DNA from: Kribbella sp. VKM Ac-2569
GTDB lineage: Bacteria > Actinomycetota > Actinomycetes > Propionibacteriales > Kribbellaceae
Length of the DNA stretch: 64,000 nucleotides
NCBI RefSeq assembly: GCF_004216905.1
Contig: NZ_SGXJ01000005.1
Location: 248,001-312,000, forward strand
Direction: 5' to 3'
Below, piece after piece: positions 22,967 through 31,912 of this stretch. How positions within the stretch are numbered: the first letter of the stretch is position 1; each line of letters starts with the position of its first letter. The notes under the pieces were generated by a model. It did not search any database and was not told the origin of the DNA. It saw only the letters and a program-made list of their open reading frames with translations. The translations under genes were made by a program, and so were the position numbers.

Positions 22967-24216
22967 GGCAGCTCCATGATCACGGTGGTCGGCCCGGCGC
23001 TCGGGCTCACCACGGTCAACGTACCGTCGAAGGCGGCCAGCCGCCGCTCGATACCGTACAGACCGCCACCGGGCCTGATCACGGCACCTCCGACGCCGTC
23101 GTCGCCGACGATCATGTGCAGCTTCTCGTCCTCGTGGGTGATCTGGATCCAGGCGGTGGTCGCCGCCGAGTACTTCACCGCGTTCGCGAGGCATTCGGCC
23201 ACCGCGAAGTACGCCGCTGACTCGACCGGCGCGGGCGGACGGCCCGGTACGTCGAAGGTGACGTCCACCTTGAACGGGACGGACATCGCGAGCGCCTTGA
23301 CCGCGCCGTCCAGACCGCGGTCGGCGAGCACCGGCGGGTGGATTCCGCGGACCAGGTCACGCAGCTCGGACAGCGCCGTACTCGCGGATTCGCGGGCCTC
23401 GGTGAGCAGTGCAGCCGCCTGGGCCGGGTCGCGGGCCACCATCTCCTCGGCCATGCCGAGGTTCATGCTGAGCGCGGCGAGCCGGGCCTGGGCGCCGTCG
23501 TGCAGGTCGCGCTCGATCCGGCGTAGCTCGGCCGCCTGGGTGTCGACGGTCTCCGCCCGGGACTCGGCCAGCTCGCGGACCCGCATCGCCAGCTTGGCGC
23601 TCTCGGTCGGGCCGAGCAGCGAACGAGCCACGAACGCGTTCGCCTTCAGCAGCCGCTCACCGGCGGCCTGCCAGATCACGAACGCGATCAGCGCCACCGG
23701 CATCACCAGGAAGCTGGTCCAGAAGTTCACCGTGAACAGGCCGCCGAACGGCTCGGTGAACACACCCTCCGGGGTGACGCCGACGAGCAGCGGGTAGACC
23801 AGGTAGAAGAGCCCGGCCAGGAACAGTACGGCGCTCAAGAGGCACAGCGTGAACCCGATGACCGCGTTCACCAGCAACCAGACGATGTCCCGCCAGGTCT
23901 GCGGATCGGTCAGGATCGTCCGCAGGCGCATCAGCATGCCGGGCATCGGAGGCTTCTTGTACGGGCGCGGGATCCGCTCACCGAGGAAGCCGGCCAGCAG
24001 CGTGCGGTGGCAGTTGGCGAACCACCGCGCAGCCGGTACGACGACCAGCAGCATCGGGATCCCGACCCACACGGCGATCAGTGGGACGGACACCACGCTG
24101 AGCACGAACAGGGCGATGCCCAACTCGGCCAGGATCGCGAGGAACAGCGCGATCCACGGCTGCGCAAGCTTCGGGTAGCGCATCGGCGGCGCTTCAGTCG
24201 TGGCAACGGTGCTCAT
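22918..24216 (-). CDS. Membrane sensor histidine kinase (HisKA_3 type)
   Basis: A 432-aa kinase, partner of the response regulator. Two pairs of TM segments flank the linker (about 22-62 and 112-182), matching the putative-sensor type of actinobacterial kinases. The dimerisation/phosphoacceptor helix contains H239 (RRIERDLHDGAQARL). ATP-binding motifs follow: ECLANAVKYS (N box), GDDGVGGA (D box) and GGGLYGIERRL (G box). RBS GAGGACG precedes the ATG. The signal is unknown. Such systems often answer cell-envelope stress, and the adjacent desaturase gene makes membrane sensing conceivable. Confidence 0.93.
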   Translation of the reverse strand: MSTVATTEAPPMRYPKLAQPWIALFLAILAELGIALFVLSVVSVPLIAVWVGIPMLLVVVPAARWFANCHRTLLAGFLGERIPRPYKKPPMPGMLMRLRTILTDPQTWRDIVWLLVNAVIGFTLCLLSAVLFLAGLFYLVYPLLVGVTPEGVFTEPFGGLFTVNFWTSFLVMPVALIAFVIWQAAGERLLKANAFVARSLLGPTESAKLAMRVRELAESRAETVDTQAAELRRIERDLHDGAQARLAALSMNLGMAEEMVARDPAQAAALLTEARESASTALSELRDLVRGIHPPVLADRGLDGAVKALAMSVPFKVDVTFDVPGRPPAPVESAAYFAVAECLANAVKYSAATTAWIQITHEDEKLHMIVGDDGVGGAVIRPGGGLYGIERRLAAFDGTLTVVSPSAGPTTVIMELPCESSSLKTTPSSGTA

Positions 24217-24332
24217 CCACGTCCTCGCTTCGCTCCGGGCGCGGATGAGACACGAGATGCGCTGTGCCTTCTGATGAACTCACTGCGTTCGTCCATGTCT
24301 CCATCATGACTCAGCGTTTCCTCAGGCGCGGT

Positions 24333-24359
24333 GGAGTTAACTCCCCTCCAGCCGGAGGG
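24333..24359. promoter_or_regulatory. Palindrome plus hairpin in the desaturase upstream region
   Basis: A perfect 12-bp palindrome GGAGTTAACTCC (24333-24344) abuts the hairpin CCCTCC-AGCC-GGAGGG (24344-24359). They lie in the 269-bp region between the divergent kinase and desaturase genes. An operator or 5'-UTR structure is possible. The rest of this gap shows nothing else I can name. Confidence 0.4.
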
Positions 24360-24485
24360 CTGTCACCCCCCGGTATTTGGGTAGTAACTCTCATGCTTTC
24401 GGAGGTTAGGGCGACGAGGCTTGATGCATTACGCTGGCCGCGGCTGTACGCCTAGGCCTTCCCCCGCTACCGAGACGAGGACCTG

Positions 24486-25508
24486 ATGGCACAGCCTGTC
24501 GCGTCACCTGCTGCTACCCGCCGTTCCGAGTTTTCCCCGCTGTTACGGGAGATCAAGGCCGCCGGCCTGCTGGAACGCCGTACGGCGGCCTACGCGATGG
24601 CGATCGGTATCAACGTGGTTCTGCTCGGCCTGACCTGGGCGGCCGTCGCGGTGATCGGCAGCTCGTGGTGGGCATTGCTGCTGGCGCTGCCGATGGGGAT
24701 CCTGACCACCCGCGCGGCGTTCTTCGGGCACGACGCCGGGCATCAGCAGATCGGCAGCTCGCGCAAGCTGCACGACTGGATCGGGATGCTGCACGCCAAC
24801 CTCATGCTCGGCATGAGCTACGGCTGGTGGAACGACAAGCACAACCGGCACCACGCCAACCCGAACCACACCGACAAGGACCCGGACGTCGGCGAGGGCG
24901 TACTGGTCTGGACCCTTGAGCAGGCCTCCGGCCGCAAGGGCCTCGAAGGCTGGCTGACCCGCAACCAGGCGCGGATCTTCTTCCCGCTGCTCACCCTGGA
25001 GGGCTTCAACCTCAAGGTGTCGGGCATCCGCTTCCTGCTCGCCCGCCGGCGTACGGAGAAGACGGAGATCGGCCTGATGGCCGCGCACCTGGCGCTGTAC
25101 TTCACCGCGCTGTTCCTGATCCTGTCGCCGGGCCAGGCGGTCGTCTTCGCGGTCGTCCACCACATGATCTTCGGGCTGCACCTCGGCAGCGTGTTCGCGC
25201 CGAACCACAAGGGCATGGAGATGCCCGACGACGACACCAACTGGGGCCACCTGGAGAAGCAGGTGCTCACCTCACGCAACGTGAACGGCGGTCTGGTCAC
25301 CGACTGGATGATGGGCGGGCTGAACTACCAGATCGAGCACCACCTCTTCCCGAGCATGCCGCGCGCCAACCTCCGGTTCGCCCAGCCGATCGTGCGCAAG
25401 TACTGCGAGAGCATCGCAATGCCCTACGTTTCAACGAGTCTGATCGATTCGTACCGAATGGGGTTGCGCCACATGCACGACGTCGGCGAGGAACTCCGCG
25501 CGAGCTGA
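24486..25508 (+). CDS. Membrane fatty acid desaturase
   Basis: A 340-aa acyl-lipid desaturase. The three His boxes are present: HDAGHQ (about 80), HNRHHAN (about 118) and QIEHHLFPS (about 282). Hydrophobic pairs lie at about 35-75 and 198-225. It inserts a double bond in membrane acyl chains at a di-iron site, drawing electrons from ferredoxin or a similar donor. Regiochemistry is unknown. The QIEHH box groups it with front-end/linoleoyl-type desaturases. RBS GACGAGGA before the ATG. Divergent from the two-component kinase. Confidence 0.93.
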   Translation: MAQPVASPAATRRSEFSPLLREIKAAGLLERRTAAYAMAIGINVVLLGLTWAAVAVIGSSWWALLLALPMGILTTRAAFFGHDAGHQQIGSSRKLHDWIGMLHANLMLGMSYGWWNDKHNRHHANPNHTDKDPDVGEGVLVWTLEQASGRKGLEGWLTRNQARIFFPLLTLEGFNLKVSGIRFLLARRRTEKTEIGLMAAHLALYFTALFLILSPGQAVVFAVVHHMIFGLHLGSVFAPNHKGMEMPDDDTNWGHLEKQVLTSRNVNGGLVTDWMMGGLNYQIEHHLFPSMPRANLRFAQPIVRKYCESIAMPYVSTSLIDSYRMGLRHMHDVGEELRAS

Positions 25509-25560
25509 GCTCTGCCTCCTGCCGGAGTGACCTGGCTCATACGGATAGCCTGGAAGAGCT

Positions 25561-25854
25561 ATGTCGCGCAGAAGGCCTTCCAAGTGGCAGCGGCCGGTCA
25601 ATGACCGGCCGCTCCTTGGTGGTACCCAGAGCCGGGAGGCGAAGGCCGACGGTGAGTGGAACGTCCGGCGGGTGTCCGGCTCGGCGTCCGCGAAGTCGTA
25701 CCGCTGCCCGGGCTGCGACCAGCAGATCCTGCCGGCCACCCCGCATGTCGTGGTGTGGCCGGAGAACCCCAGCCTGCTCGGTGCGATCGGTGGCAGCCAA
25801 TCGCTGGACGAGCGGCGCCACTGGCACACGGCCTGCTGGCAGCGCAGTCGGTGA
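25561..25854 (+). CDS. Small zinc-ribbon-like conserved actinobacterial protein
   Basis: A 97-aa protein with a basic N-terminus and a compact domain holding CPGCDQQI, HVVVW and HWHTACWQ, a likely Zn-binding set of Cys and His. Streptomyces relatives carry the vague name ATP/GTP-binding protein, but no P-loop is visible here. TAGCCT lies 9 nt before the ATG and GGAAGAG could serve as ribosome site. It precedes an alpha/beta hydrolase gene by 27 bp, possibly one transcript. Function unknown. Confidence 0.8.
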   Translation: MSRRRPSKWQRPVNDRPLLGGTQSREAKADGEWNVRRVSGSASAKSYRCPGCDQQILPATPHVVVWPENPSLLGAIGGSQSLDERRHWHTACWQRSR

Positions 25855-25881
25855 AGGTTGCTCGGTGAAAGGTTGTTGGGC

Positions 25882-26646
25882 ATGAAGCTTTCGGTCACGG
25901 CGTACGGCGAGACTGGTACGCCGGTCGTGGTGATGCACGGGTTGTTCGGCTCGGGCCGGAACTGGATGACCGCCGCGCGCCGGCTCGCCGACCGGCACCG
26001 GGTGTTCGCGTTCGACCTGCGCAACCATGGGACCTCGCCGCATGTCGAGACGATGAGCTACCCGGAGATGGCCGACGACGTCCGCGAGACGATCGAGTCG
26101 CTCGGGGTCGGGCCGGTCGCGCTCGTCGGGCACTCGATGGGCGGCAAGACCGCGATGCTCACCGCGCTGCAGTACCCCGTGGTGGTCGAGCGGCTCGTCG
26201 TCGTGGACGCGGCGCCGGTCGCGTATCCGCCGGCGTTCGTCGAGTACGCCCGCGCGATGCGGAACGCCGACCTGTCCTCGATCACTCGTCGCGCGGAGGT
26301 CGACGCCCAGCTCGCCGACGCCGTACCGACGCCGGGGACGCGCGCCTTCCTGCTGCAGAACCTGATCCTCGACGCCGACGGCGCCCGGTGGCGGCCGAAC
26401 CTTCCCGTGATCGAGGCCGCGCTGCCGGCGATCTCCGGCTGGCCCGCGGTCGAGGGGCGGCGGTACGACGGGCCGACGTTGTTCATCTACGGCGGTAAGT
26501 CCGACTATGTCCAGCAGGACCACCGCGCGACTATCGCGGCGTACTTTCCGCACGTTCGGTACGCCGAAGTTCCCGAAGCCGGCCACTGGGTGCACGCCGA
26601 GCGCCTCGACGACTTCCTGGCCGCGCTCACACCTTTTCTCGGTTAA
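25882..26646 (+). CDS. Alpha/beta hydrolase (YbfF/ABHD11-like esterase)
   Basis: A 254-aa alpha/beta hydrolase. Oxyanion motif HGLFGSGRNW near 21, nucleophile Ser in GHSMGGK near 94, and catalytic His in AGHWVHAE near 235. The FDLRNHG(T/R)S stretch is characteristic of the YbfF/ABHD11 esterase group. The ATG at 25882 is preferred over upstream in-frame starts because MKLSVTAYG begins the fold. Substrate unknown, probably a short acyl ester or thioester. Confidence 0.88.
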   Translation: MKLSVTAYGETGTPVVVMHGLFGSGRNWMTAARRLADRHRVFAFDLRNHGTSPHVETMSYPEMADDVRETIESLGVGPVALVGHSMGGKTAMLTALQYPVVVERLVVVDAAPVAYPPAFVEYARAMRNADLSSITRRAEVDAQLADAVPTPGTRAFLLQNLILDADGARWRPNLPVIEAALPAISGWPAVEGRRYDGPTLFIYGGKSDYVQQDHRATIAAYFPHVRYAEVPEAGHWVHAERLDDFLAALTPFLG

Positions 26647-26665
26647 AACGGCTGTAAGTAATCCA

Positions 26666-26695
26666 TTGACCTCCACCTGAACATATCGGTAAGTT
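26666..26695 (+). promoter_or_regulatory. Candidate promoter of the amino-sugar operon
   Basis: TTGACC (26666-26671), 18-nt spacer, TAAGTT (26690-26695), 46 nt before the namZ-like ATG. It sits in an AT-richer stretch than its surroundings, as real promoters here tend to. Confidence 0.5.
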
Positions 26696-26741
26696 TTCAA
26701 CCCAGTTCCTGCAGGATCCACGATCTGGGTTGGTGGTAGCG

Positions 26742-27848
26742 ATGGTGGTCCGGACCGGCGCGCAGCGTCTGGCCGAGGACCCGGGGTTGGTGCCGGACGG
26801 GCGCCTGGGACTGATCACGAACTTCACCGGCGTGCTGCCGGACCTCACGCCGACCTCGGTCGCGTTGCGTGCGGCCGGGTTGCCGCTGACGGCGTTGTTC
26901 GGTCCCGAGCACGGCCTCCGCGGTACGGCGCAAGCGGGTGAGAGCGAAGGCGAAGGCGTCGACCCCGACACCGGGCTGCCGGTGTTCGACACCTACCGGC
27001 GTACGGTGGCCGAGCTCGACGACCTGTTCTCCGGTGTCGACGTGCTGCTGTTCGACATCCAGGACATCGGGACGCGGTTCTACACCTACGTCTGGACGAT
27101 GTACGACTGCCAGCAGGCGGCTGCCCGCCTTGGTATGCCATTTGTGGTGCTGGACCGGCCGAACCCACTCGGCGGCGTACGGGTCGAGGGCCCGATGCTG
27201 CAGCCCGGGTTCGAGAGCTTCGTCGGACGGGCGCCGATCCCACTCCGGCACGGGCTGACGGTCGGCGAGCTCGCCCTTCAGTTGGGTGCGGCAACGGTCG
27301 TCGAGGCGGAGGGCTGGAGCCGTACGTCGACCGGGACCGGTCTGCCGTGGGTGCCGCCGTCGCCGAACATGCCGACACCGGAGACAGCTTTGGTATACCC
27401 CGGGACCGGCCTGTTCGAGGGCACGAACCTCAGTGAGGGCCGCGGTACGACGCGACCGTTCGAGACGATCGGGGCGCCGTACGTCGACGACCGGCTGGTG
27501 CCGGCGTTGCGCGCGTGTGGGCTGCCCGGGGTGATCTTCCGGCGGACGTGGTTCGAGCCGGTGTTCCACAAGTACGCGGGCCAGGCATTGTCCGGCGTAC
27601 AGCTGCACGTCGTGGACCGCGATGCGTTCGAGCCGGTGCGGACCGCGTTGGTGATGCTGCGGGTGCTGAACGAGCTCTATCCCGACGACTTCGGTCTGCT
27701 GCCGTCGCTCGACAAGCTGTGGGGTTCGGACTCGCTGCGGAAAGCGCTGGAGGCCGGCGACGACCCGGTCGAGCTCTTGCCCGCGGCAACCACACCGGCC
27801 GAGTGGGTACGCGATGGCGTACTGCTCTACGAAGGGACTGCCCGATGA
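26742..27848 (+). CDS. NamZ-like exo-beta-N-acetylmuramidase (DUF1343 family)
   Basis: A 368-aa DUF1343 protein; characterised members (NamZ) release N-acetylmuramic acid from the non-reducing end of peptidoglycan fragments. Typical stretches: GLITNFTGV, ALFGPEHGLRGTAQAGE, LLFDIQDIGTRFYTYVWTM, LDRPNPLGG and PGTGLFEGTNLSEGRGT. No signal peptide is visible, unlike the secreted Bacillus enzyme, so it probably works in the cytoplasm on imported saccharides. It heads an operon of ATGA/GTGA-linked genes: GNAT, sugar ABC transporter, deacetylases. ATG 26742 preferred over TTG 26730. Confidence 0.85.
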   Translation: MVVRTGAQRLAEDPGLVPDGRLGLITNFTGVLPDLTPTSVALRAAGLPLTALFGPEHGLRGTAQAGESEGEGVDPDTGLPVFDTYRRTVAELDDLFSGVDVLLFDIQDIGTRFYTYVWTMYDCQQAAARLGMPFVVLDRPNPLGGVRVEGPMLQPGFESFVGRAPIPLRHGLTVGELALQLGAATVVEAEGWSRTSTGTGLPWVPPSPNMPTPETALVYPGTGLFEGTNLSEGRGTTRPFETIGAPYVDDRLVPALRACGLPGVIFRRTWFEPVFHKYAGQALSGVQLHVVDRDAFEPVRTALVMLRVLNELYPDDFGLLPSLDKLWGSDSLRKALEAGDDPVELLPAATTPAEWVRDGVLLYEGTAR

Positions 27849-28810
27849 TCCGTTCGTTCCAGGTCGGCGACGGGCCGGCGCTGGCTGCGGCCTGGACCGC
27901 CGCGGCGCCGGCCGACCCGATCAACTACCAGCGGTTCCGCGACCTGTTCCTGCTCGACCGCAACTTCGACGCGGCCGGTCTGCAGGTAGCTGTGATCAAT
28001 GATCAGATCGTCGGGGCAGCGTACGCCGTCCGCCGGCTGATCGCTGTCGACGCCGACGACCTGGAGCCCGCCTCGGGCTGGATCCCGTTCTTCTTCGTGC
28101 ATCCGGAGCATCGCGGTCGCGGCCTCGGGCGCGAGTTGTTGTCTGCGGCAATGGACTGGCTCCGGTCCCACGGACGGTCCGAGGTGTACTTCTCGTCGTA
28201 CACGCCGAACTACTTCCTCCCTGGCCTCGATGCGGACCGGTATCCGGCCGCGGCCCGGCTGCTCGCCGGCCTCGGCTTCGAGCGCCGGTACGACGCGGTC
28301 GCGATGGACCGCAGCCTCGTCGGGTATGCCATTCCGGACGAGGTCCGCAAGCGGATCGACGCGCTGACGGCCGAGGGCTACAGCTTTGGTACACCATCCG
28401 GCGACGAGCTGACCGCGCTGATTGCGATCGCCGGCGCGGAGTTCAACCCGGACTGGGCACGCGCGATCCGCGAAGGCGCCGTGTCCGGTCTGCTACTCGA
28501 CCGCATCGTGATGGCACGCGACCCCAGCGGAGCGATCCTCGGCTGGGCGATGCACGGGACATACGAGGCGGTGATCGACCGCTTCGGACCGTTCGGCGTC
28601 CTGCCGGCCTCCCGCGGCACCGGGCTCGGAAAGGTGCTGCTGCACCTGACACTCGAGCGGATGGTCGCCGCCGGCGCGCACAGCGCCTGGTTCCTGTGGA
28701 CCGGCGAGAAGTCCGCCGCCGGGCAGCTGTACCTGAAGACAGGTTTCGACATCACCCGCACGTTCACCATCCTCCGGGCGCCCCTGCCCCCGGATGGCGG
28801 GAAGGAATGA
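27845..28810 (+). CDS. Tandem GNAT-type N-acetyltransferase
   Basis: A 321-aa protein with two GNAT-like halves. The first has the acetyl-CoA P-loop HPEHRGRGLGRELL near 84; the second has PASRGTGLGKVLLHLTLE near 258. It probably acetylates a small amine or amino sugar. In this operon, sitting between NamZ and a sugar transporter, an amino-sugar or muropeptide substrate is plausible (inference). ATG overlaps the namZ-like stop (ATGA). Confidence 0.85.
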   Translation: MIRSFQVGDGPALAAAWTAAAPADPINYQRFRDLFLLDRNFDAAGLQVAVINDQIVGAAYAVRRLIAVDADDLEPASGWIPFFFVHPEHRGRGLGRELLSAAMDWLRSHGRSEVYFSSYTPNYFLPGLDADRYPAAARLLAGLGFERRYDAVAMDRSLVGYAIPDEVRKRIDALTAEGYSFGTPSGDELTALIAIAGAEFNPDWARAIREGAVSGLLLDRIVMARDPSGAILGWAMHGTYEAVIDRFGPFGVLPASRGTGLGKVLLHLTLERMVAAGAHSAWFLWTGEKSAAGQLYLKTGFDITRTFTILRAPLPPDGGKE

Positions 28811-28811
28811 C

Positions 28812-30095
28812 ATGAGGATTTCCAGAGGTCTGCGGCTTGCCGTTGCGCTAGGACTGTTCGCCACGGCCGCGGCCTGCGGCGGTGGCGGCGATGCGGGCGG
28901 CAGCGGTGACAAGGTCGAGCTGACGCTGCTGAGCCACTACAGCGACGGCCCGTCCAAGGAAGGGCTGGACAAGATGATCCAGCAGTGGAACAAGGAGAAC
29001 CCGAAGGTCCAGGTGAAGGCGCAGGTGGTCAAGTTCGACGACCTGCTCACCACGATGACGGTCCGCCAGACCGGCGGCCGCGGCGCCGACATCGTCAGCG
29101 CGTACGGCCTGTGGGGCGGCCAGTTGATGAAGGCGAACGTCGTGGCCAAGGTGCCGGACGACATCGCGACGAAGATCAAGGCTGAGTACAGCCCGGCCGC
29201 GCTCGGCGCGGTCACCACCGGCGACACGCTGCTCGGCTACCCGACCGAGCTGAACACCTACGTGCTCTTCTACAACAAGAAGATCCTCGCCGCGGCCGGT
29301 GTCAGCAAGCCGCCGACCACCTGGGCCGAGCTCGCCGACGCGGCCAAGAAGACGGTCAAGCGCGATGCCAAGGGCAACATCCAGGTCGAGGGCCTGAGCC
29401 TGATCCAGGACGGCGACAACAAGTCCGTGCACCCGTTCCTGTCGCTGCTCGACGCCGCCGGCGGGAAGTTCCTCGGCTCGGACGGTACGGCGCAGTTCGA
29501 CAACGCCCAGGGCAAGGCGGCCCTGAAGTTCGAGGCCGACCTCGCGGCCGCGAAGGCGACCAACCCCTCGATCATGCCGACCAAGCAGTTCCGCAGCGGC
29601 GGTGTCGCGATGGCGATCCAGGCCGGCTGGTGGATCGGCAGCCTGAAGACCCAGATGAAGGACAAGTACTCCTCCGACGTCGGCGTCACGGCGATCCCCG
29701 GCCCGACCGCGGGCAGCAAGGGCTCGCTGGCGTACGGGTTCTTCATGGGCGTGAACCAGCGCAGCAAGCACGGCGACGAGGCATGGAAGTTCCTCACGTG
29801 GATGAACGAGCACAAGGCCGCCGACGGGACTGTCACGGAGACCGGCAAGTGGCTGGCCGACCAGGGTCTCATCCCGCCGCGGACCGCTGACCAGGCGGCG
29901 TACAAGAAGACACTGTCCGACCCGAACATGGCGCCGATCTACGACGCGGCGACGTACGCGATGGCCGAACCGAACCAGCCGGGTGCGTACGAGGCGAAGA
30001 CCGCGCTGCACAACGCGATCATGGGTGTGCTTGCCGACGGCAAGAATCCGGACGACGCGCTGTCGCAGGCCGCCAAGGCGGTCAAGCCGCAATGA
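28812..30095 (+). CDS. Sugar ABC transporter substrate-binding lipoprotein
   Basis: A 427-aa family 1 solute-binding protein. Lipoprotein signal peptide with Cys22 (FATAAAC), then Gly-rich linker and a maltose-binding-type fold (LTLLSHYSDGPSKEGLDKMI; GYPTELNTYVLFYNKKIL; GFFMGVNQRSKH). RBS GAAGGA just before. The operon supplies two permeases but no ATPase, so a shared MsiK-like ATPase elsewhere is expected, as in many actinobacteria. The ligand is probably an oligosaccharide; context suggests amino-sugar-containing. Confidence 0.92.
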   Translation: MRISRGLRLAVALGLFATAAACGGGGDAGGSGDKVELTLLSHYSDGPSKEGLDKMIQQWNKENPKVQVKAQVVKFDDLLTTMTVRQTGGRGADIVSAYGLWGGQLMKANVVAKVPDDIATKIKAEYSPAALGAVTTGDTLLGYPTELNTYVLFYNKKILAAAGVSKPPTTWAELADAAKKTVKRDAKGNIQVEGLSLIQDGDNKSVHPFLSLLDAAGGKFLGSDGTAQFDNAQGKAALKFEADLAAAKATNPSIMPTKQFRSGGVAMAIQAGWWIGSLKTQMKDKYSSDVGVTAIPGPTAGSKGSLAYGFFMGVNQRSKHGDEAWKFLTWMNEHKAADGTVTETGKWLADQGLIPPRTADQAAYKKTLSDPNMAPIYDAATYAMAEPNQPGAYEAKTALHNAIMGVLADGKNPDDALSQAAKAVKPQ

Positions 30096-31030
30096 CGTCC
30101 GCGGTCGGCAGGGTCGGCACCTTGGCGGTGCCGGCCCGGCGGGTCGGCAAGCTGCAGCGCGAGGGACGGGCGGCGTACCTGTTCCTCGCGCCGGCGCTGG
30201 TGTTCTTCTGCGTGTTCCTGATCCTGCCGTTCATCTTCGCGATCGTGCTCGCGTTCTCGGACTGGGGCGGCTTCGATCTCGGGACCCTGAAGTGGGCCGG
30301 TACGGCGAACTTCGGCGACGTCCTGAGCTTCGACGGGACGTTCGTCAAGCCGATCCTGGTGAACACGTTGCTGTTCGCCTTCGGGTCGGTGTTCCTGGCG
30401 ACGTTCGGGTCGGTGCTGGTTGCCTACTGCATCGATCGGCTGGCGTTCCAGGGGTTCTGGCGGGTGCTGTACTTCCTGCCCGTGGTCGCGACGGTCGTGG
30501 CCATCGGCAACGTGTGGAAGATGATGTACCAGCCGGCCGGGCTGATCAACGGCGTCCTGAACAAGCTCGGCGTGAACAGCATCGGGTTCCTGTCCGATGC
30601 GTCGTACGCGCTGCCGTCGGTGACCGTCGTACAGGCCTGGGCCTCGATCGGCGGCGCCGTCCTGATCCTGACGGCCGGGCTGAAGGCGATCCCGGAGATG
30701 TACTACGAGGCGGCCGAGGTGGACGGGGCGAACTCGTGGCACATGTTCTGGTCGATCACGTTGCCGTTGCTGCGGCCGGCCCTGCTGTTCGTGCTGATCA
30801 CGCAGTTCATCGGCGGGTTGCAGTCGTTCGCGCTGATCATCGTGATGACGGGTGACGGCGGGCCGGTGAACGCGACCAACGTCGCGGCGTTCGAGATGTA
30901 CCAGCGGGCGTTCAAGTACGGCGCGTGGGGTACGGCGAGCGCGATGGCGATGGTGCTGTTCGTGATCATCCTGGCGATCACCTTGCTGCAGCTGTGGATC
31001 GCCCGGCGGCGCGGAGAGGAGACCTCGTGA
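30092..31030 (+). CDS. Sugar ABC transporter permease (MalF type)
   Basis: A 312-aa permease with six predicted TM segments, first at about 31-53. The EAA motif reads YYEAAEVDGANSWHMFWSIT with LPLLRP after it. ATG overlaps the receptor gene's stop (ATGA). It forms the transmembrane heterodimer with the next gene. Confidence 0.94.
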   Translation: MTSAVGRVGTLAVPARRVGKLQREGRAAYLFLAPALVFFCVFLILPFIFAIVLAFSDWGGFDLGTLKWAGTANFGDVLSFDGTFVKPILVNTLLFAFGSVFLATFGSVLVAYCIDRLAFQGFWRVLYFLPVVATVVAIGNVWKMMYQPAGLINGVLNKLGVNSIGFLSDASYALPSVTVVQAWASIGGAVLILTAGLKAIPEMYYEAAEVDGANSWHMFWSITLPLLRPALLFVLITQFIGGLQSFALIIVMTGDGGPVNATNVAAFEMYQRAFKYGAWGTASAMAMVLFVIILAITLLQLWIARRRGEETS

Positions 31031-31902
31031 GGCGGCATGGCAAGTTCCCGTGGTTCGCGTACCTGGTCGTGATCCTCGGCGGCGTCGCGATGGTGATGCC
31101 GTTCCTCGACATGGTGATGAGCTCGTTCAAGGGCGCGGGCGAGTACGGCGTGATCCCGTACAAGCTGCTGCCGGAGTCGTTGAACCTGAACAACTATCGC
31201 GAGGCGTTCTCGCAGCTCGAGCTGCCGCGGTTGTTCCGCAACAGCGTGATCGTCACGGTCAGCGTGACGGTGTCGGTGCTGATCACGTCGGCGCTGGCCG
31301 GGTACGCGTTGGCCAAGCTGCGGTTCCGCGGGCGGGCGGTGATCTTCCGGTTCATTCTCGCGACGATGATGCTGCCGCCGTTCCTGCTGCTGATCCCGAC
31401 ATTCCTGATCATGCTGAACTGGCCGCTGGCCGGCGGCAACGACTTCCTCGGGCGCGGCGGCGACGGCGGGCTGACGACCAGCCTGCTCGCGCTGATCCTG
31501 CCGTTCACGGTGTCCGGTTTCGGGATCTTCCTGATGCGGCAGTTCATGATCTCGCTGCCGGACGAGATGCTCGAGGCGGCCAAGATCGACGGCGCGAACC
31601 AGTGGCAGATCTGGCGGCTGATCGTGCTGCCGCAGACCAAGCCGGTGGCGATCACGCTCGGGCTGATCACGTTCATCGGCACCTGGAACGAGTACATCTG
31701 GACGCTGCTGATCTCGTCGTCCGACCCGTCGTTGCAGACGCTGCCGGTCGGGATCCAGTTGCTGCAGAGCTTCCTCGATCCGGACCGCACCATGCCGATC
31801 GTGATGGCCGGCCTGGTGATCAGCACGCTGCCGGTGCTGGTCGTGTTCCTGGTGTTCCAGAAGTACTACGTGCGTGGCGTCGTACTCAGTGGCCTGAAGT
31901 GA
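31027..31902 (+). CDS. Sugar ABC transporter permease (MalG type)
   Basis: A 291-aa permease with six predicted TM segments. EAA motif: MLEAAKIDGANQWQIWRLIV, followed by LPQTKP. The GTG at 31027 overlaps the previous stop (GTGA). Ends in the usual GVVLSGLK tail. An insertion of Gly-rich sequence (LGRGGDGG) between TM segments 3 and 4 is a little longer than in the textbook MalG. Confidence 0.94.
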   Translation: MRRHGKFPWFAYLVVILGGVAMVMPFLDMVMSSFKGAGEYGVIPYKLLPESLNLNNYREAFSQLELPRLFRNSVIVTVSVTVSVLITSALAGYALAKLRFRGRAVIFRFILATMMLPPFLLLIPTFLIMLNWPLAGGNDFLGRGGDGGLTTSLLALILPFTVSGFGIFLMRQFMISLPDEMLEAAKIDGANQWQIWRLIVLPQTKPVAITLGLITFIGTWNEYIWTLLISSSDPSLQTLPVGIQLLQSFLDPDRTMPIVMAGLVISTLPVLVVFLVFQKYYVRGVVLSGLK

Positions 31903-31912
31903 GGAGACCGTT

